A DNA stretch of 26,148 bases from DASXRU01 sp036506395 (lineage in GTDB: Bacteria; Acidobacteriota; Blastocatellia; Pyrinomonadales; Pyrinomonadaceae): contig DASXRU010000125.1 of assembly GCA_036506395.1 (NCBI GenBank), positions 1-26,148 on the forward strand, written 5' to 3'. Made by a program: the position numbers and the translations under genes. Every line of letters begins with the position of its first letter. The first letter of the stretch is position 1. The notes under the pieces are model-generated. The model made no database searches and was not told the origin of the DNA. It saw nothing but the letters and a program-made list of their open reading frames with translations. This document shows, one piece after another, positions 14,208-21,171 of this stretch.

Positions 14208-15157
14208 CCCATCGTCTCGCCTGCCCGGATGCGGGCCCCGTTTAGAAATTCAGGGCCGGTCATACGACGCGCCCCTTCAGGCTGCACTTCCAGCAAATGA
14301 AGCGCAGTCTCGCGCCCGCAAGCCAGCACGAGATCGCTGCCGCTGGCCGTGATGATCGTGCCTGGGAGCGTAGCGTTTGGCTGGGAACCACCTTCGGATA
14401 TCCGTTCAATTTTTTCCGCGACAGCTCGCCAGACAATCAGGCGGCGCGAATTACAAAAGGTGTACGCGTTTGGCCATGGTTGAAAGCCGCGCGCCCGACG
14501 CTCGATGGCAAACGCATCCATTGACCAATCAATCAGTCCGTCTTCTTTTATCAATAGAGGAGCGAGGGTCGCTTCTTCTCCACGCTGCGGACGTGGAGTA
14601 ATTGTGTTCACCTGGGCAAGAGTTTCCGACAGCAGCTCAGCGCCCATGTCAGCCAGCCTCGCCATCAATTGAGGCGTAGTCTCTTCTGCACCAATCTCAC
14701 TGTCGCGTTGCAAAAGGATAGGACCCGAATCAAGCTCCTCTTCGATGAACATCGTCGTGACACCGGTCTTCTGCTCTCCGTTCACGATAGCCCAGTTCAC
14801 AGGAGCTGCACCGCGATACTTTGGCAATAGGGAGAAGTGAAGGTTGATGCAACCTCTTCGCGGCGCGCGCAGGAATTGCGCGGGTAGAATGCGACCGTAG
14901 GCGACCACTACTGCGACATCCGCATCGTGCGACGCGAACAATCTTCTGGCTTCATCAGTTTTGATCCGCGCAGGCTGATGGACCACGAGTCCTCGCGAGA
15001 TTGCAAGCTCCTTGATCGGAGAAAGAGAGACTTTGTTTCCGCGGCCGGCGGGTTTGTCCGGTTGAGTCCAAACAGCGACGACTTCGTGGCCGTCGTCCAG
15101 GCACCGCCGCAACGAAGGGACGGCGGATTCTGGAGTGCCCATGAAAACAATGCGCAT
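14204..15157 (-). CDS. fmt: Methionyl-tRNA formyltransferase
   Basis: Formylates initiator Met-tRNA using 10-formyl-THF. The protein has 317 residues, a normal length. The N-terminal Rossmann domain starts RIVFMGTPESAVPSLRR. The catalytic set is Asn105 and His107 in CINLHFSLLPKYRGAAPVNW, and Asp143 in EELDSGPILL. The C-terminal OB-like domain (about 205-317) includes RARGFQPWPNAYTFCNSRRL. The ATG at 15157 matches the family start. It lacks a Shine-Dalgarno and stands 8 nt from a palindrome cluster. It overlaps rsmB by 4 bp. Def lies 1.8 kb upstream with the aldehyde dehydrogenase gene between them, so the common def-fmt pair is interrupted. Confidence 0.97.
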   Translation of the reverse strand: MRIVFMGTPESAVPSLRRCLDDGHEVVAVWTQPDKPAGRGNKVSLSPIKELAISRGLVVHQPARIKTDEARRLFASHDADVAVVVAYGRILPAQFLRAPRRGCINLHFSLLPKYRGAAPVNWAIVNGEQKTGVTTMFIEEELDSGPILLQRDSEIGAEETTPQLMARLADMGAELLSETLAQVNTITPRPQRGEEATLAPLLIKEDGLIDWSMDAFAIERRARGFQPWPNAYTFCNSRRLIVWRAVAEKIERISEGGSQPNATLPGTIITASGSDLVLACGRETALHLLEVQPEGARRMTGPEFLNGARIRAGETMG

Positions 15158-15165
15158 AGCTTACT

Positions 15166-15325
15166 GCGGCTTTGCCGCCGCACACAGCGGCAAGGCTTTG
15201 CCTTACCGGCAAAGTTAAGTAGAGATGAAAGGAGGCTGCGCCTCCGGCCGAGGCGTAGCCTCTGTCAATATCCAACGCTCCGCGGAAAGGCTGAGCCTTT
15301 CCGCACTGTGCGGCGGCAAAGCCGC
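15166..15325. repeat. Cluster of nested palindromes between the aldehyde dehydrogenase gene and fmt
   Basis: A perfect 19-bp outer inverted repeat (GCGGCTTTGCCGCCGCACA at 15166-15184; complement at 15307-15325) encloses several smaller hairpins. These are GGAGGC-TGC-GCCTCC (15231-15245), GAGGC-GTA-GCCTC (15250-15262) and GGAAAGGCT-G-AGCCTTTCC (15284-15302). A further GGCAAGGCTTTGCC palindrome lies near 15189. No open frame or transposase is present. It looks like a composite of REP/MITE-like elements. Confidence 0.85.
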
Positions 15326-15343
15326 TATTAGCTTCCTCGAAGC

Positions 15344-16933
15344 TTAGATCGCCGCCCGTTTCTCCACCATCGTTTCCGCTGCGCCAATCTTCGCTGACGA
15401 GACCTTTGCCTGCATGAATAGCAGAAGGTAGTCGCGCCCGCCGGCCTTCGAATCTGTGCCCGACATATTGAAGCCGCCAAACGGGTGCACGCCGACGAGG
15501 GCGCCAGTGCACTTGCGATTCAAATAGAGATTACCGACATGAAACTCCTGACGCGCGAGTTCAAGCTTCGCCGCATCATTGGTGTAAACAGCGCCGGTCA
15601 AGCCGTACTGCGTGTCGTTGGCAATCTTCAGCGCGTCGTCGAAACTCTGAGCCCGAATCACAGCCAGCACCGGTCCGAATATCTCCTCCTGCTCGATGGT
15701 GGCTCCGGGCTTCACGTCGGCGATGACGGTTGGCTCGACGAAGAACCCCTGCTCGCCATCGGCGCCGCCGCCGGTCAAAACGCGACCCCCTTCAGCTTTG
15801 CCCTTCTCGATGTAGTCGTTGATCGTCTTGAACGCCTTCTGATTAATGACTGCGCTCATCGTCGTAGAGAGATCGGTCGGGTCGCCGGACTTGATCTTCT
15901 CCGTACGCGCCACAATCTTTTTCAGCATCGGCTCGTAGACATCCGTATGTATGATTGCACGGGAACAAGCTGAGCATTTTTGCCCCTGAAAACCGAAAGC
16001 GGATTGCACCACACCCGTCGCAGCCTCGTCGAGGTTTGTGTCGCCATCGACAATGATCGCGTCCTTGCCGCCCATCTCTGCGACTACGCGCTTGAGCCAC
16101 ATCTGGCCGGTTTGCACTTTGGCGGCACGCTCGTTAATGCGCAGGCCAATCTCCTTCGAACCGGTAAACGCGATGAAGCGAGTCAGGGGATGGTCCACCA
16201 CCTCGTCACCCACTTCCGCGCCGGAGCCGGTCAAGAAGTTGACAACGCCGGCGGGCAGCCCAGCCTCCTCCAGCAACTCGAAAAACTTATAAGCGATGGT
16301 GGGCGAGTCTGACGAAGGCTTCAGCACCACGGTGTTGCCCGTTATAAAGGCGGCCGCAGTCATACCGGCCATGATCGCCAGAGGAAAATTCCAGGGCGGA
16401 ATTACGCAGCCCACGCCGAGTGGAATGTATTCAAGCCGATTGTCCTCGCCCTCGATCTTGGTCAGAGGCTGGCCGGCGGCGTAGCGCAGCATCTCGCGTC
16501 CATAGAACTCGCAGAAGTCGATCGCTTCCGCGGTATCACCATCGGCTTCGGCCCATGTCTTAGCCACTTCATGGATCATCCAGGCGGACATTTCGTGTTT
16601 CCGTTCGCGCAGCAACGCGGCAACGCGAAATAGCAGATCGGCGCGCTGTTCCGGTCGCGCGTGGCGCCAGGTCTGAAAAGTTTCATGCGCAACCTCAACG
16701 GCGCGCCGGGCCAGGGCCTTCGTCGCCTTATTGAAGATCCCAACCACCTGCGTGCGATTGGCGGGGTTGATACTCTCCAGTTTGCTGCTGGTCGTAATGC
16801 GCTCGCCGCCAATCACCAGGGGGTACTCGCGACCGAGCTGGCTCTTCACCTTTTCGATGGCCGCGCGCATGGCCCGCGCATTCTCTTCTTTGCTGAAATC
16901 GGTCAGCGCTTCGTTGCGAAATTCGGTTGGCAT
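15344..16933 (-). CDS. pruA: L-glutamate gamma-semialdehyde (P5C) dehydrogenase, RocA/PruA type
   Basis: NAD-dependent aldehyde dehydrogenase that oxidises glutamate semialdehyde to glutamate in proline and arginine breakdown. The protein has 529 residues from MPTEFRNEALTDFSKEEN, the family's typical start. Motifs: PPWNFPLAI; the nucleotide fold FTGSKEIG; VVAEMGGKDA with Glu286; and GFQGQKCSACSRA with catalytic Cys320. These match the expected spacing in monofunctional P5C dehydrogenases. NRKCTGALVGVHPFGG stands near the C-terminus. The frame is open to 16981, but the ATG at 16933 has AGGAG 7 nt upstream and is preferred. There is no fused proline dehydrogenase and no putA nearby. It starts 32 bp after def; a GCAGGAG heptamer array lies between. 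Confidence 0.93.
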   Translation of the reverse strand: MPTEFRNEALTDFSKEENARAMRAAIEKVKSQLGREYPLVIGGERITTSSKLESINPANRTQVVGIFNKATKALARRAVEVAHETFQTWRHARPEQRADLLFRVAALLRERKHEMSAWMIHEVAKTWAEADGDTAEAIDFCEFYGREMLRYAAGQPLTKIEGEDNRLEYIPLGVGCVIPPWNFPLAIMAGMTAAAFITGNTVVLKPSSDSPTIAYKFFELLEEAGLPAGVVNFLTGSGAEVGDEVVDHPLTRFIAFTGSKEIGLRINERAAKVQTGQMWLKRVVAEMGGKDAIIVDGDTNLDEAATGVVQSAFGFQGQKCSACSRAIIHTDVYEPMLKKIVARTEKIKSGDPTDLSTTMSAVINQKAFKTINDYIEKGKAEGGRVLTGGGADGEQGFFVEPTVIADVKPGATIEQEEIFGPVLAVIRAQSFDDALKIANDTQYGLTGAVYTNDAAKLELARQEFHVGNLYLNRKCTGALVGVHPFGGFNMSGTDSKAGGRDYLLLFMQAKVSSAKIGAAETMVEKRAAI

Positions 16934-16940
16934 ATTCAGA

Positions 16941-16967
16941 CTCCTGCCTCCTGCTCCTGCCTCCTCT
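16941..16967. repeat. GCAGGAG heptamer array between def and the P5C dehydrogenase gene
   Basis: On the plus strand CTCCTGC is repeated at 16941-16947 and 16948-16954, then TCCTGC and CTCCTCT. On the minus strand this reads GCAGGAG units, so the repeat itself supplies the AGGAG ribosome site 7 nt before the downstream ATG. Its far end overlaps the def stop codon. Confidence 0.75.
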
Positions 16968-17487
16968 ATTTGTATCCCCACTCCCCGGCCTTCTGCAGCT
17001 TCTTGATCTTGCGCTTCACAATCTCGCGTTTCAGCGGCGACATCTTATCGATAAACACAATGCCGTCGCAGTGGTCGGTCTCGTGCAGCATGCAGCGCGC
17101 GGTTAGTTCCGTACCATCAATTTCGAAAACCTCGCCGTTTACGTCGTGGGCGCGCACCACGGCTCGCAAGCTGCGCTCAACCGGAAAGAATATCCCGGGA
17201 AACGAAAGGCAGCCCTCCTCACCATCCTGGTCACCTTCGACATGTAATACCTCCGGATTGATCAGGACTACCTGCTGGTCAGGATCTTTGCCCATCGAAC
17301 AGTCCATCACAAACAAACGCTTCGGCACGCCCACCTGCACCGCGGCCATGCCGACTCCAGGCGCGGCGTACATCGTTTGGAACATGTCGCTGACCAGCTT
17401 CTTTAGATTGTCGTCGAATACAGTGACCGGGCCCCCCGGCGCATCCAGAATCGGATTCGGCCACGTAACGATTTTCATTAATGCCAT
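16966..17487 (-). CDS. def: Peptide deformylase
   Basis: Metalloenzyme that removes the formyl group from new proteins. The protein has 173 residues. All three motifs are visible: GVGMAAVQ at 44-51 (usual GxGxAAxQ), EEGCLSFPG with metal-ligand Cys93, and HETDH at 135-139 (usual HEIDH or HExxH) with the catalytic Glu136 and the two metal-ligand His. The N-terminus MALMKIVTWPNPIL fits; a start at the second Met (17478) is also possible. GGAG lies 12 nt upstream of the first ATG, rather far. It is the first minus-strand gene after the plus-strand beta-barrel gene, so a promoter is expected in 17488-17751. Confidence 0.97.
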   Translation of the reverse strand: MALMKIVTWPNPILDAPGGPVTVFDDNLKKLVSDMFQTMYAAPGVGMAAVQVGVPKRLFVMDCSMGKDPDQQVVLINPEVLHVEGDQDGEEGCLSFPGIFFPVERSLRAVVRAHDVNGEVFEIDGTELTARCMLHETDHCDGIVFIDKMSPLKREIVKRKIKKLQKAGEWGYK

Positions 17488-17751
17488 CGCAATTTCATAC
17501 TCCGCATGATTAACGCTGGTCTAATTGTAGGACAAGCCTCCCGCCGTTGTCAGCTTGCCGTGCAACCAGGTCTGCACACTAATAACCTCACCGAACCTAA
17601 TTCGCCGCAGGGGTTTTCCTTCAGTTGGCGGGTCAGTTTGCGCCTTTCCCGTCAAACCCCGCTGCTGGGCCAGAAACAAGCGCTAAACCTGAAGGCATGC
17701 GAGTTGCCCCACTGCTATCGGGTATTACTTATTTTTTAACTGGAGCATTTA

Positions 17752-18339
17752 ATGATGTCACTAAGCATGAATAGAAGTAGGCGAGCAGCTTCGAGCGTGC
17801 TGGGCGCGCTGGCTTTGGTTTTGTTTTGCCTTGTGGAAGCGAACACCCAACAGGATCTCAGCCGGCCTAAAGCTGAGGTCAAACTCGGGGGCGGTATGTC
17901 AACTTTTGGTGGCGTAGTTAACGACAATTATCGCCATACCGTCGTGGCGGGCTCGGTGCGTATCTATCTGTACCGGCGCTTGAGCATTGAACCGGAAGTC
18001 ATGTACATGCAGCGCGGCGATTTCGACCGCGATTGGGTATTCACGCCACATGTAGCTGTTGACTTGCTTGATTCACGAGGTCGGATTGTGCCCTATGCTA
18101 TTGCCGGAGTCGGCGTAGAACATCACCGCGATCAATTTACCTTTGATGATTTCTTCAACGGCAACGCGCTGGTCACCAGGAAGGTTTCCGTAAACGTGAT
18201 ATCCGCCAATGCCGGAGTCGGAGTGAAGTTATTCCTGACCGACCGTCTGTTTGTGGCGCCTGATATTCGAGTGGGTCACGAGCCAAGCTTTCGCGCCACT
18301 GTTAGCGTCGGTTACGTTTTCTCGGGACGCAAACACTAG
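17752..18339 (+). CDS. Small outer-membrane beta-barrel protein
   Basis: The protein has 195 residues. The basic N-terminus and hydrophobic stretch (NRSRRAASSVLGALALVLFC) form a signal peptide, probably cut after VEA near residue 31. The mature part alternates polar and hydrophobic residues in strands with Gly and aromatic ends: EVKLGGGMSTFGG, HTVVAGSVRIYLYRRLSIEP, IVPYAIAGVGVEHH, NVISANAGVGVKLFLTDRLF, and a final FRATVSVGYVFSG. That pattern fits an 8-strand OmpA/OmpX-like barrel. It is the only plus-strand gene seen. The ATG at 17752 has GGAG 7 nt upstream. It is divergent from def and convergent with aroC, 6 bp apart. Substrate or role is not apparent. Confidence 0.88.
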   Translation: MMSLSMNRSRRAASSVLGALALVLFCLVEANTQQDLSRPKAEVKLGGGMSTFGGVVNDNYRHTVVAGSVRIYLYRRLSIEPEVMYMQRGDFDRDWVFTPHVAVDLLDSRGRIVPYAIAGVGVEHHRDQFTFDDFFNGNALVTRKVSVNVISANAGVGVKLFLTDRLFVAPDIRVGHEPSFRATVSVGYVFSGRKH

Positions 18340-18345
18340 CTGCCG

Positions 18346-19515
18346 TCAATAACCGCGCAGTTGCTCGCGATAGCCTTCGAAGTTGCGCTTCATCTCGCCA
18401 AGGCTGTCGCCACCAAACTTTTCGCGCATCGCTGAAGCCAATACCAGGGCCACCATCGCTTCGCCGATTACGCCGGCAGCGGGAACCGCGGTGATGTCCG
18501 AACGCTCGAAGCCGGCCGGTTCCTCCTGTTTGGTGTCGATATCAACCGACCGCAGGGCGCGACGCAAAGTCGAAAGTGGTTTCATATGGCCGCGCACGCG
18601 CACCTCTTCGCCATTGGTTACGCCGCCTTCCAGACCGCCGGCGCGATTAGTCGCGCGAATGAATTCTTTCGTGTCCTTGTTGTAGCCGATTTCATCATGA
18701 ACTTCGGAACCGGGGAGACTACTGGCTTGCGCGCCCGCGCCGATAGCCACGGCCTTGACCGCGGGAATCGACATCACTGCCTGCGCCAGACGGCCGTCGA
18801 GCTTCAGGTCCCAGGCCGTATGGGAGCCAAGACCGGGAATGACGCCGCGAGCAACCACTTCGAAGATGCCGCCCAGCGTGTCGCCGGCCTCGCGCTTTTC
18901 ATCGATCAGCTTGATCATTCGCTCCTGCGCCTTTTTGTCCGCGCAGCGCAGCGGTGCATCGTCAGGGATGGCGCTGATCTTTTTCCAGGAAAGCTCCAAA
19001 GGCTCAGCAGGAATGCCGCCGAGTTGTATGACGTGACTGCGAATCTCAAAAGCAAAGATAGCGAGTAGTTGCTTCGCCAGAGCACCGCAGGCAACGCGCG
19101 CGGTTGTCTCTCGTGCCGAGGCGCGCTCGAGCACATCGCGCAGATCGCGCGCCGCGAACTTCAGTCCGCCCGCGAGGTCCGCGTGACCCGGACGTGGACG
19201 CTTCAGGCGACGCGATTTCTCGGGCAGCAGATCGCGGGATTCGACAGCCATCACGTCCGTCCAGTTGGCCCAGTCTTTGTTTTGGATCATCAGGGCCAGC
19301 GGCGAGCCGAGCGTCAGGCCGTAACGCACGCCGCTGAGGATCTCCGCGCGGTCCTCTTCGATCTTCATGCGGCCGCCACGGCCATAGCCCCATTGGCGGC
19401 GTTGCAATTCGTGATTGATGAGATCGACATTGACCGGCATGCCGGCGGGCAAACTTTCGACTATCGCGACCAGCGCGCGGCCGTGTGATTCTCCAGCGGT
19501 AGTGAAACGGAACAT
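18346..19515 (-). CDS. aroC: Chorismate synthase
   Basis: Last step of the shikimate pathway: it converts EPSP to chorismate using reduced FMN. The protein has 389 residues, a normal length. Motifs: FTTAGESHGRALVAIVESLP near the start; RRQWGYGRGGRMKIEEDRAE; RPRPGHADLAGGLKF; ERASARETTARVA; GGLEGGVTNGEEV; and RSDITAVPAAGVIGEAMVA. The ATG at 19515 gives the exact family N-terminus. No Shine-Dalgarno is present; a heptamer array starts 2 nt upstream. It follows the GlcD-type gene by 59 bp on the same strand. Confidence 0.98.
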   Translation of the reverse strand: MFRFTTAGESHGRALVAIVESLPAGMPVNVDLINHELQRRQWGYGRGGRMKIEEDRAEILSGVRYGLTLGSPLALMIQNKDWANWTDVMAVESRDLLPEKSRRLKRPRPGHADLAGGLKFAARDLRDVLERASARETTARVACGALAKQLLAIFAFEIRSHVIQLGGIPAEPLELSWKKISAIPDDAPLRCADKKAQERMIKLIDEKREAGDTLGGIFEVVARGVIPGLGSHTAWDLKLDGRLAQAVMSIPAVKAVAIGAGAQASSLPGSEVHDEIGYNKDTKEFIRATNRAGGLEGGVTNGEEVRVRGHMKPLSTLRRALRSVDIDTKQEEPAGFERSDITAVPAAGVIGEAMVALVLASAMREKFGGDSLGEMKRNFEGYREQLRGY

Positions 19516-19517
19516 TA

Positions 19518-19559
19518 GGTCGTGAATCGTAAATCGGGAATCGTAAATAGTAAATCGCG
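19518..19559. repeat. Heptamer array directly upstream of aroC
   Basis: Six in-phase 7-bp units on the plus strand: GGTCGTG, AATCGTA (19525-19531), AATCGGG, AATCGTA, AATAGTA, AATCGCG (19553-19559). The array begins 2 nt from the aroC start codon and fills most of the 59-bp gap to the GlcD-type gene. Its unit is close to the uvrB-side array at 23168-23195. Confidence 0.85.
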
Positions 19560-19574
19560 AGCTGGAGTACGAGT

Positions 19575-21089
19575 TCAGCTGGAGCTGCTTCCAGCACGGC
19601 TATCCGCAAATATATTACCCCGTCCAAGAATCCCCGCCGGATCGAAGGCGTGCTTTAGCGCGGCCATTTCGCGCAGGTCTGCTGCGCTGTAAAGTTCGCG
19701 CAAGTATTCGCGTTTCAGCTTTCCAATACCGTGCTCGGCAGAGATCGTGCCGCCCACCGCAACCGCGCGGCGAATAAATTTCAGGTAAATCTCGCGCGCG
19801 AGTCTGGCTTCCTGGTCATCCCTTGGCAGAATGTTAACGTGCACGTGATTGTCGCCGATGTGACCGAATATCGTGTACCGGAGGTCGCCGCCGCGCAGCG
19901 CCTCCTGATAGAACCGTAACATTCCCGGAAACTCCTCGTCAGGAACAGCCATGTCAGTGGAAACCTTTTGCTGGTTGTAACGCGCGAACCACTCGTTCAT
20001 CAGCACCGGTAACGCATGGCGAAACTTGCGCAGTTTGGCCTGATCCTGTTCGTTGGTTGCGAACCAGGATTCGTCACCGAGCGCCTGGTGCCTTTCCAGC
20101 AATTCCAGCCACGCGTCCATCAACGTCTCTTCAGTGTCCCTCGTGGTTTCCTGTTCAAAGAATATTGCGCCACGTGCTTCATCAGGGATCGTCGCGTATT
20201 TTTGCCGCAGAAACTTAAGCGATTCGGGGTCGAAGTATTCGAGCACTCGCGTGTCAAGCCCACTATGTTCGCCGGCGCCGACCTGGTTTGCGAGCGAACG
20301 CCTTCGTGCTTCAGCCACGAAAGATAACAAATCAGATTCGGTGGCAAAGAACACTACGCCACTTAGCAGTCCCTCCGGTTTAGGCAACAGACCTACTTCG
20401 CCTTCCAGGATCACGCCCAGGGTTCCTTCGCTGCCAATGAAGAGATCGATTGCATCCATACCCGGCGCATTAAAATAGCCGGACGCATGTTTTCTCGTAT
20501 GTGGCATTTGGTAGGACGGCAAACGAGCTTCAATGATCTTTCCCGAACTTGTTGGAATTCCAATCAGACCGTCCCTGCTCGCCAGGACTTCACCACGCCG
20601 CAGATCGATCATGTCGCCATTTGCCAGCGCAACTTTCAGACGGCGAACGTAGTTTCGGGTCGGTCCATACTTGAAGGTGCGAGCGCCGGATGCATTGGTC
20701 GCGATTGTGCCTCCGAAAAAACAACTACCCTCGGTGGGATCTGGCGGGTAGAACAATTTCTCCGCATCCACTGCCCGTTGAAGATCATTCAGGACAACTC
20801 CCGCTTCTGCCGTCGCGGTTCCCGAATTGTTTTCATGAACGATTTGCTCGATTCGATTAAGCCGGTCCGTGGCCAGCACAATTCCGCCGAAGGGAACCCT
20901 ACCCCCGACGGTGCCGGTGCCGGCGCCCGAAACGGTTACCGGTGTTTGGCTGGCGCTTGCTTCACCGAGTAGTTCGACAACTTCTGTGGCATTTTCCGGG
21001 ACGACAACCAGCGTTGCGTGCCCACCTTGCATGTGGGAGGCGTCGGCGAGGAAGGACTGAATTTCGTCGGGCTGCGTCTTGGTTAGCAT
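19575..21089 (-). CDS. FAD-linked oxidase, GlcD / D-lactate dehydrogenase type
   Basis: Flavoprotein oxidising a 2-hydroxy acid such as glycolate or D-lactate. The protein has 504 residues from MLTKTQPDEIQSFLAD. The FAD-binding PCMH domain spans about 20-230 (VPENATEVVELLGEA; TVSGAGTGTVGGRVPFGG; PPDPTEGSCFFGGTIATNAS). The C-terminal oxidase domain runs to the end, with GHIGDNHVHVNILPRD and TISAEHGIGKLKREYL. The frame is open to 21323, but that stretch is a shadow of the uvrB 3' end plus the 42-bp repeat and has no family similarity, so 21089 is chosen; GAAGAG directly precedes the ATG. No glcE, glcF or lutABC partner lies beside it, so the substrate is uncertain. Confidence 0.93.
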   Translation of the reverse strand: MLTKTQPDEIQSFLADASHMQGGHATLVVVPENATEVVELLGEASASQTPVTVSGAGTGTVGGRVPFGGIVLATDRLNRIEQIVHENNSGTATAEAGVVLNDLQRAVDAEKLFYPPDPTEGSCFFGGTIATNASGARTFKYGPTRNYVRRLKVALANGDMIDLRRGEVLASRDGLIGIPTSSGKIIEARLPSYQMPHTRKHASGYFNAPGMDAIDLFIGSEGTLGVILEGEVGLLPKPEGLLSGVVFFATESDLLSFVAEARRRSLANQVGAGEHSGLDTRVLEYFDPESLKFLRQKYATIPDEARGAIFFEQETTRDTEETLMDAWLELLERHQALGDESWFATNEQDQAKLRKFRHALPVLMNEWFARYNQQKVSTDMAVPDEEFPGMLRFYQEALRGGDLRYTIFGHIGDNHVHVNILPRDDQEARLAREIYLKFIRRAVAVGGTISAEHGIGKLKREYLRELYSAADLREMAALKHAFDPAGILGRGNIFADSRAGSSSS

Positions 21090-21127
21090 CTCTTCGTGAA
21101 TGCGGTAGCAAGCGCGACTACCGCGCG

Positions 21128-21169
21128 AACCAAAGCGCCGTCGCCGCTTCGCTCTGCCGGCGCACTCCA
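21128..21169. repeat. 42-bp dispersed repeat, copy B
   Basis: Identical to 2134-2175 except for one base. It sits 2 bp downstream of the uvrB stop codon and 38 bp upstream of the GlcD-type start. Left unrecognised, it would be translated as part of a false N-terminal extension of the oxidase. Confidence 0.85.
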
Positions 21170-21171
21170 AA

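Noticed and set aside
16934..16981. 16-residue extension of the P5C dehydrogenase
   Set aside because: It overlaps def and the GCAGGAG array; the internal ATG at 16933 has a ribosome site and the family N-terminus.
17704..17731. Candidate promoter for the barrel gene (TTGCCC, 16 bp, TACTTA)
   Set aside because: Both boxes match the consensus poorly; I would not call it without transcript data.
17506..17739. Possible small plus-strand gene in the def/barrel gap
   Set aside because: No ribosome site, no recognisable pattern and irregular composition; the 264-bp gap is better read as a divergent promoter region.
19518..19559. CRISPR-like spaced repeats near aroC and uvrB
   Set aside because: Units are 7 bp, contiguous and degenerate, with no spacers and no cas genes.
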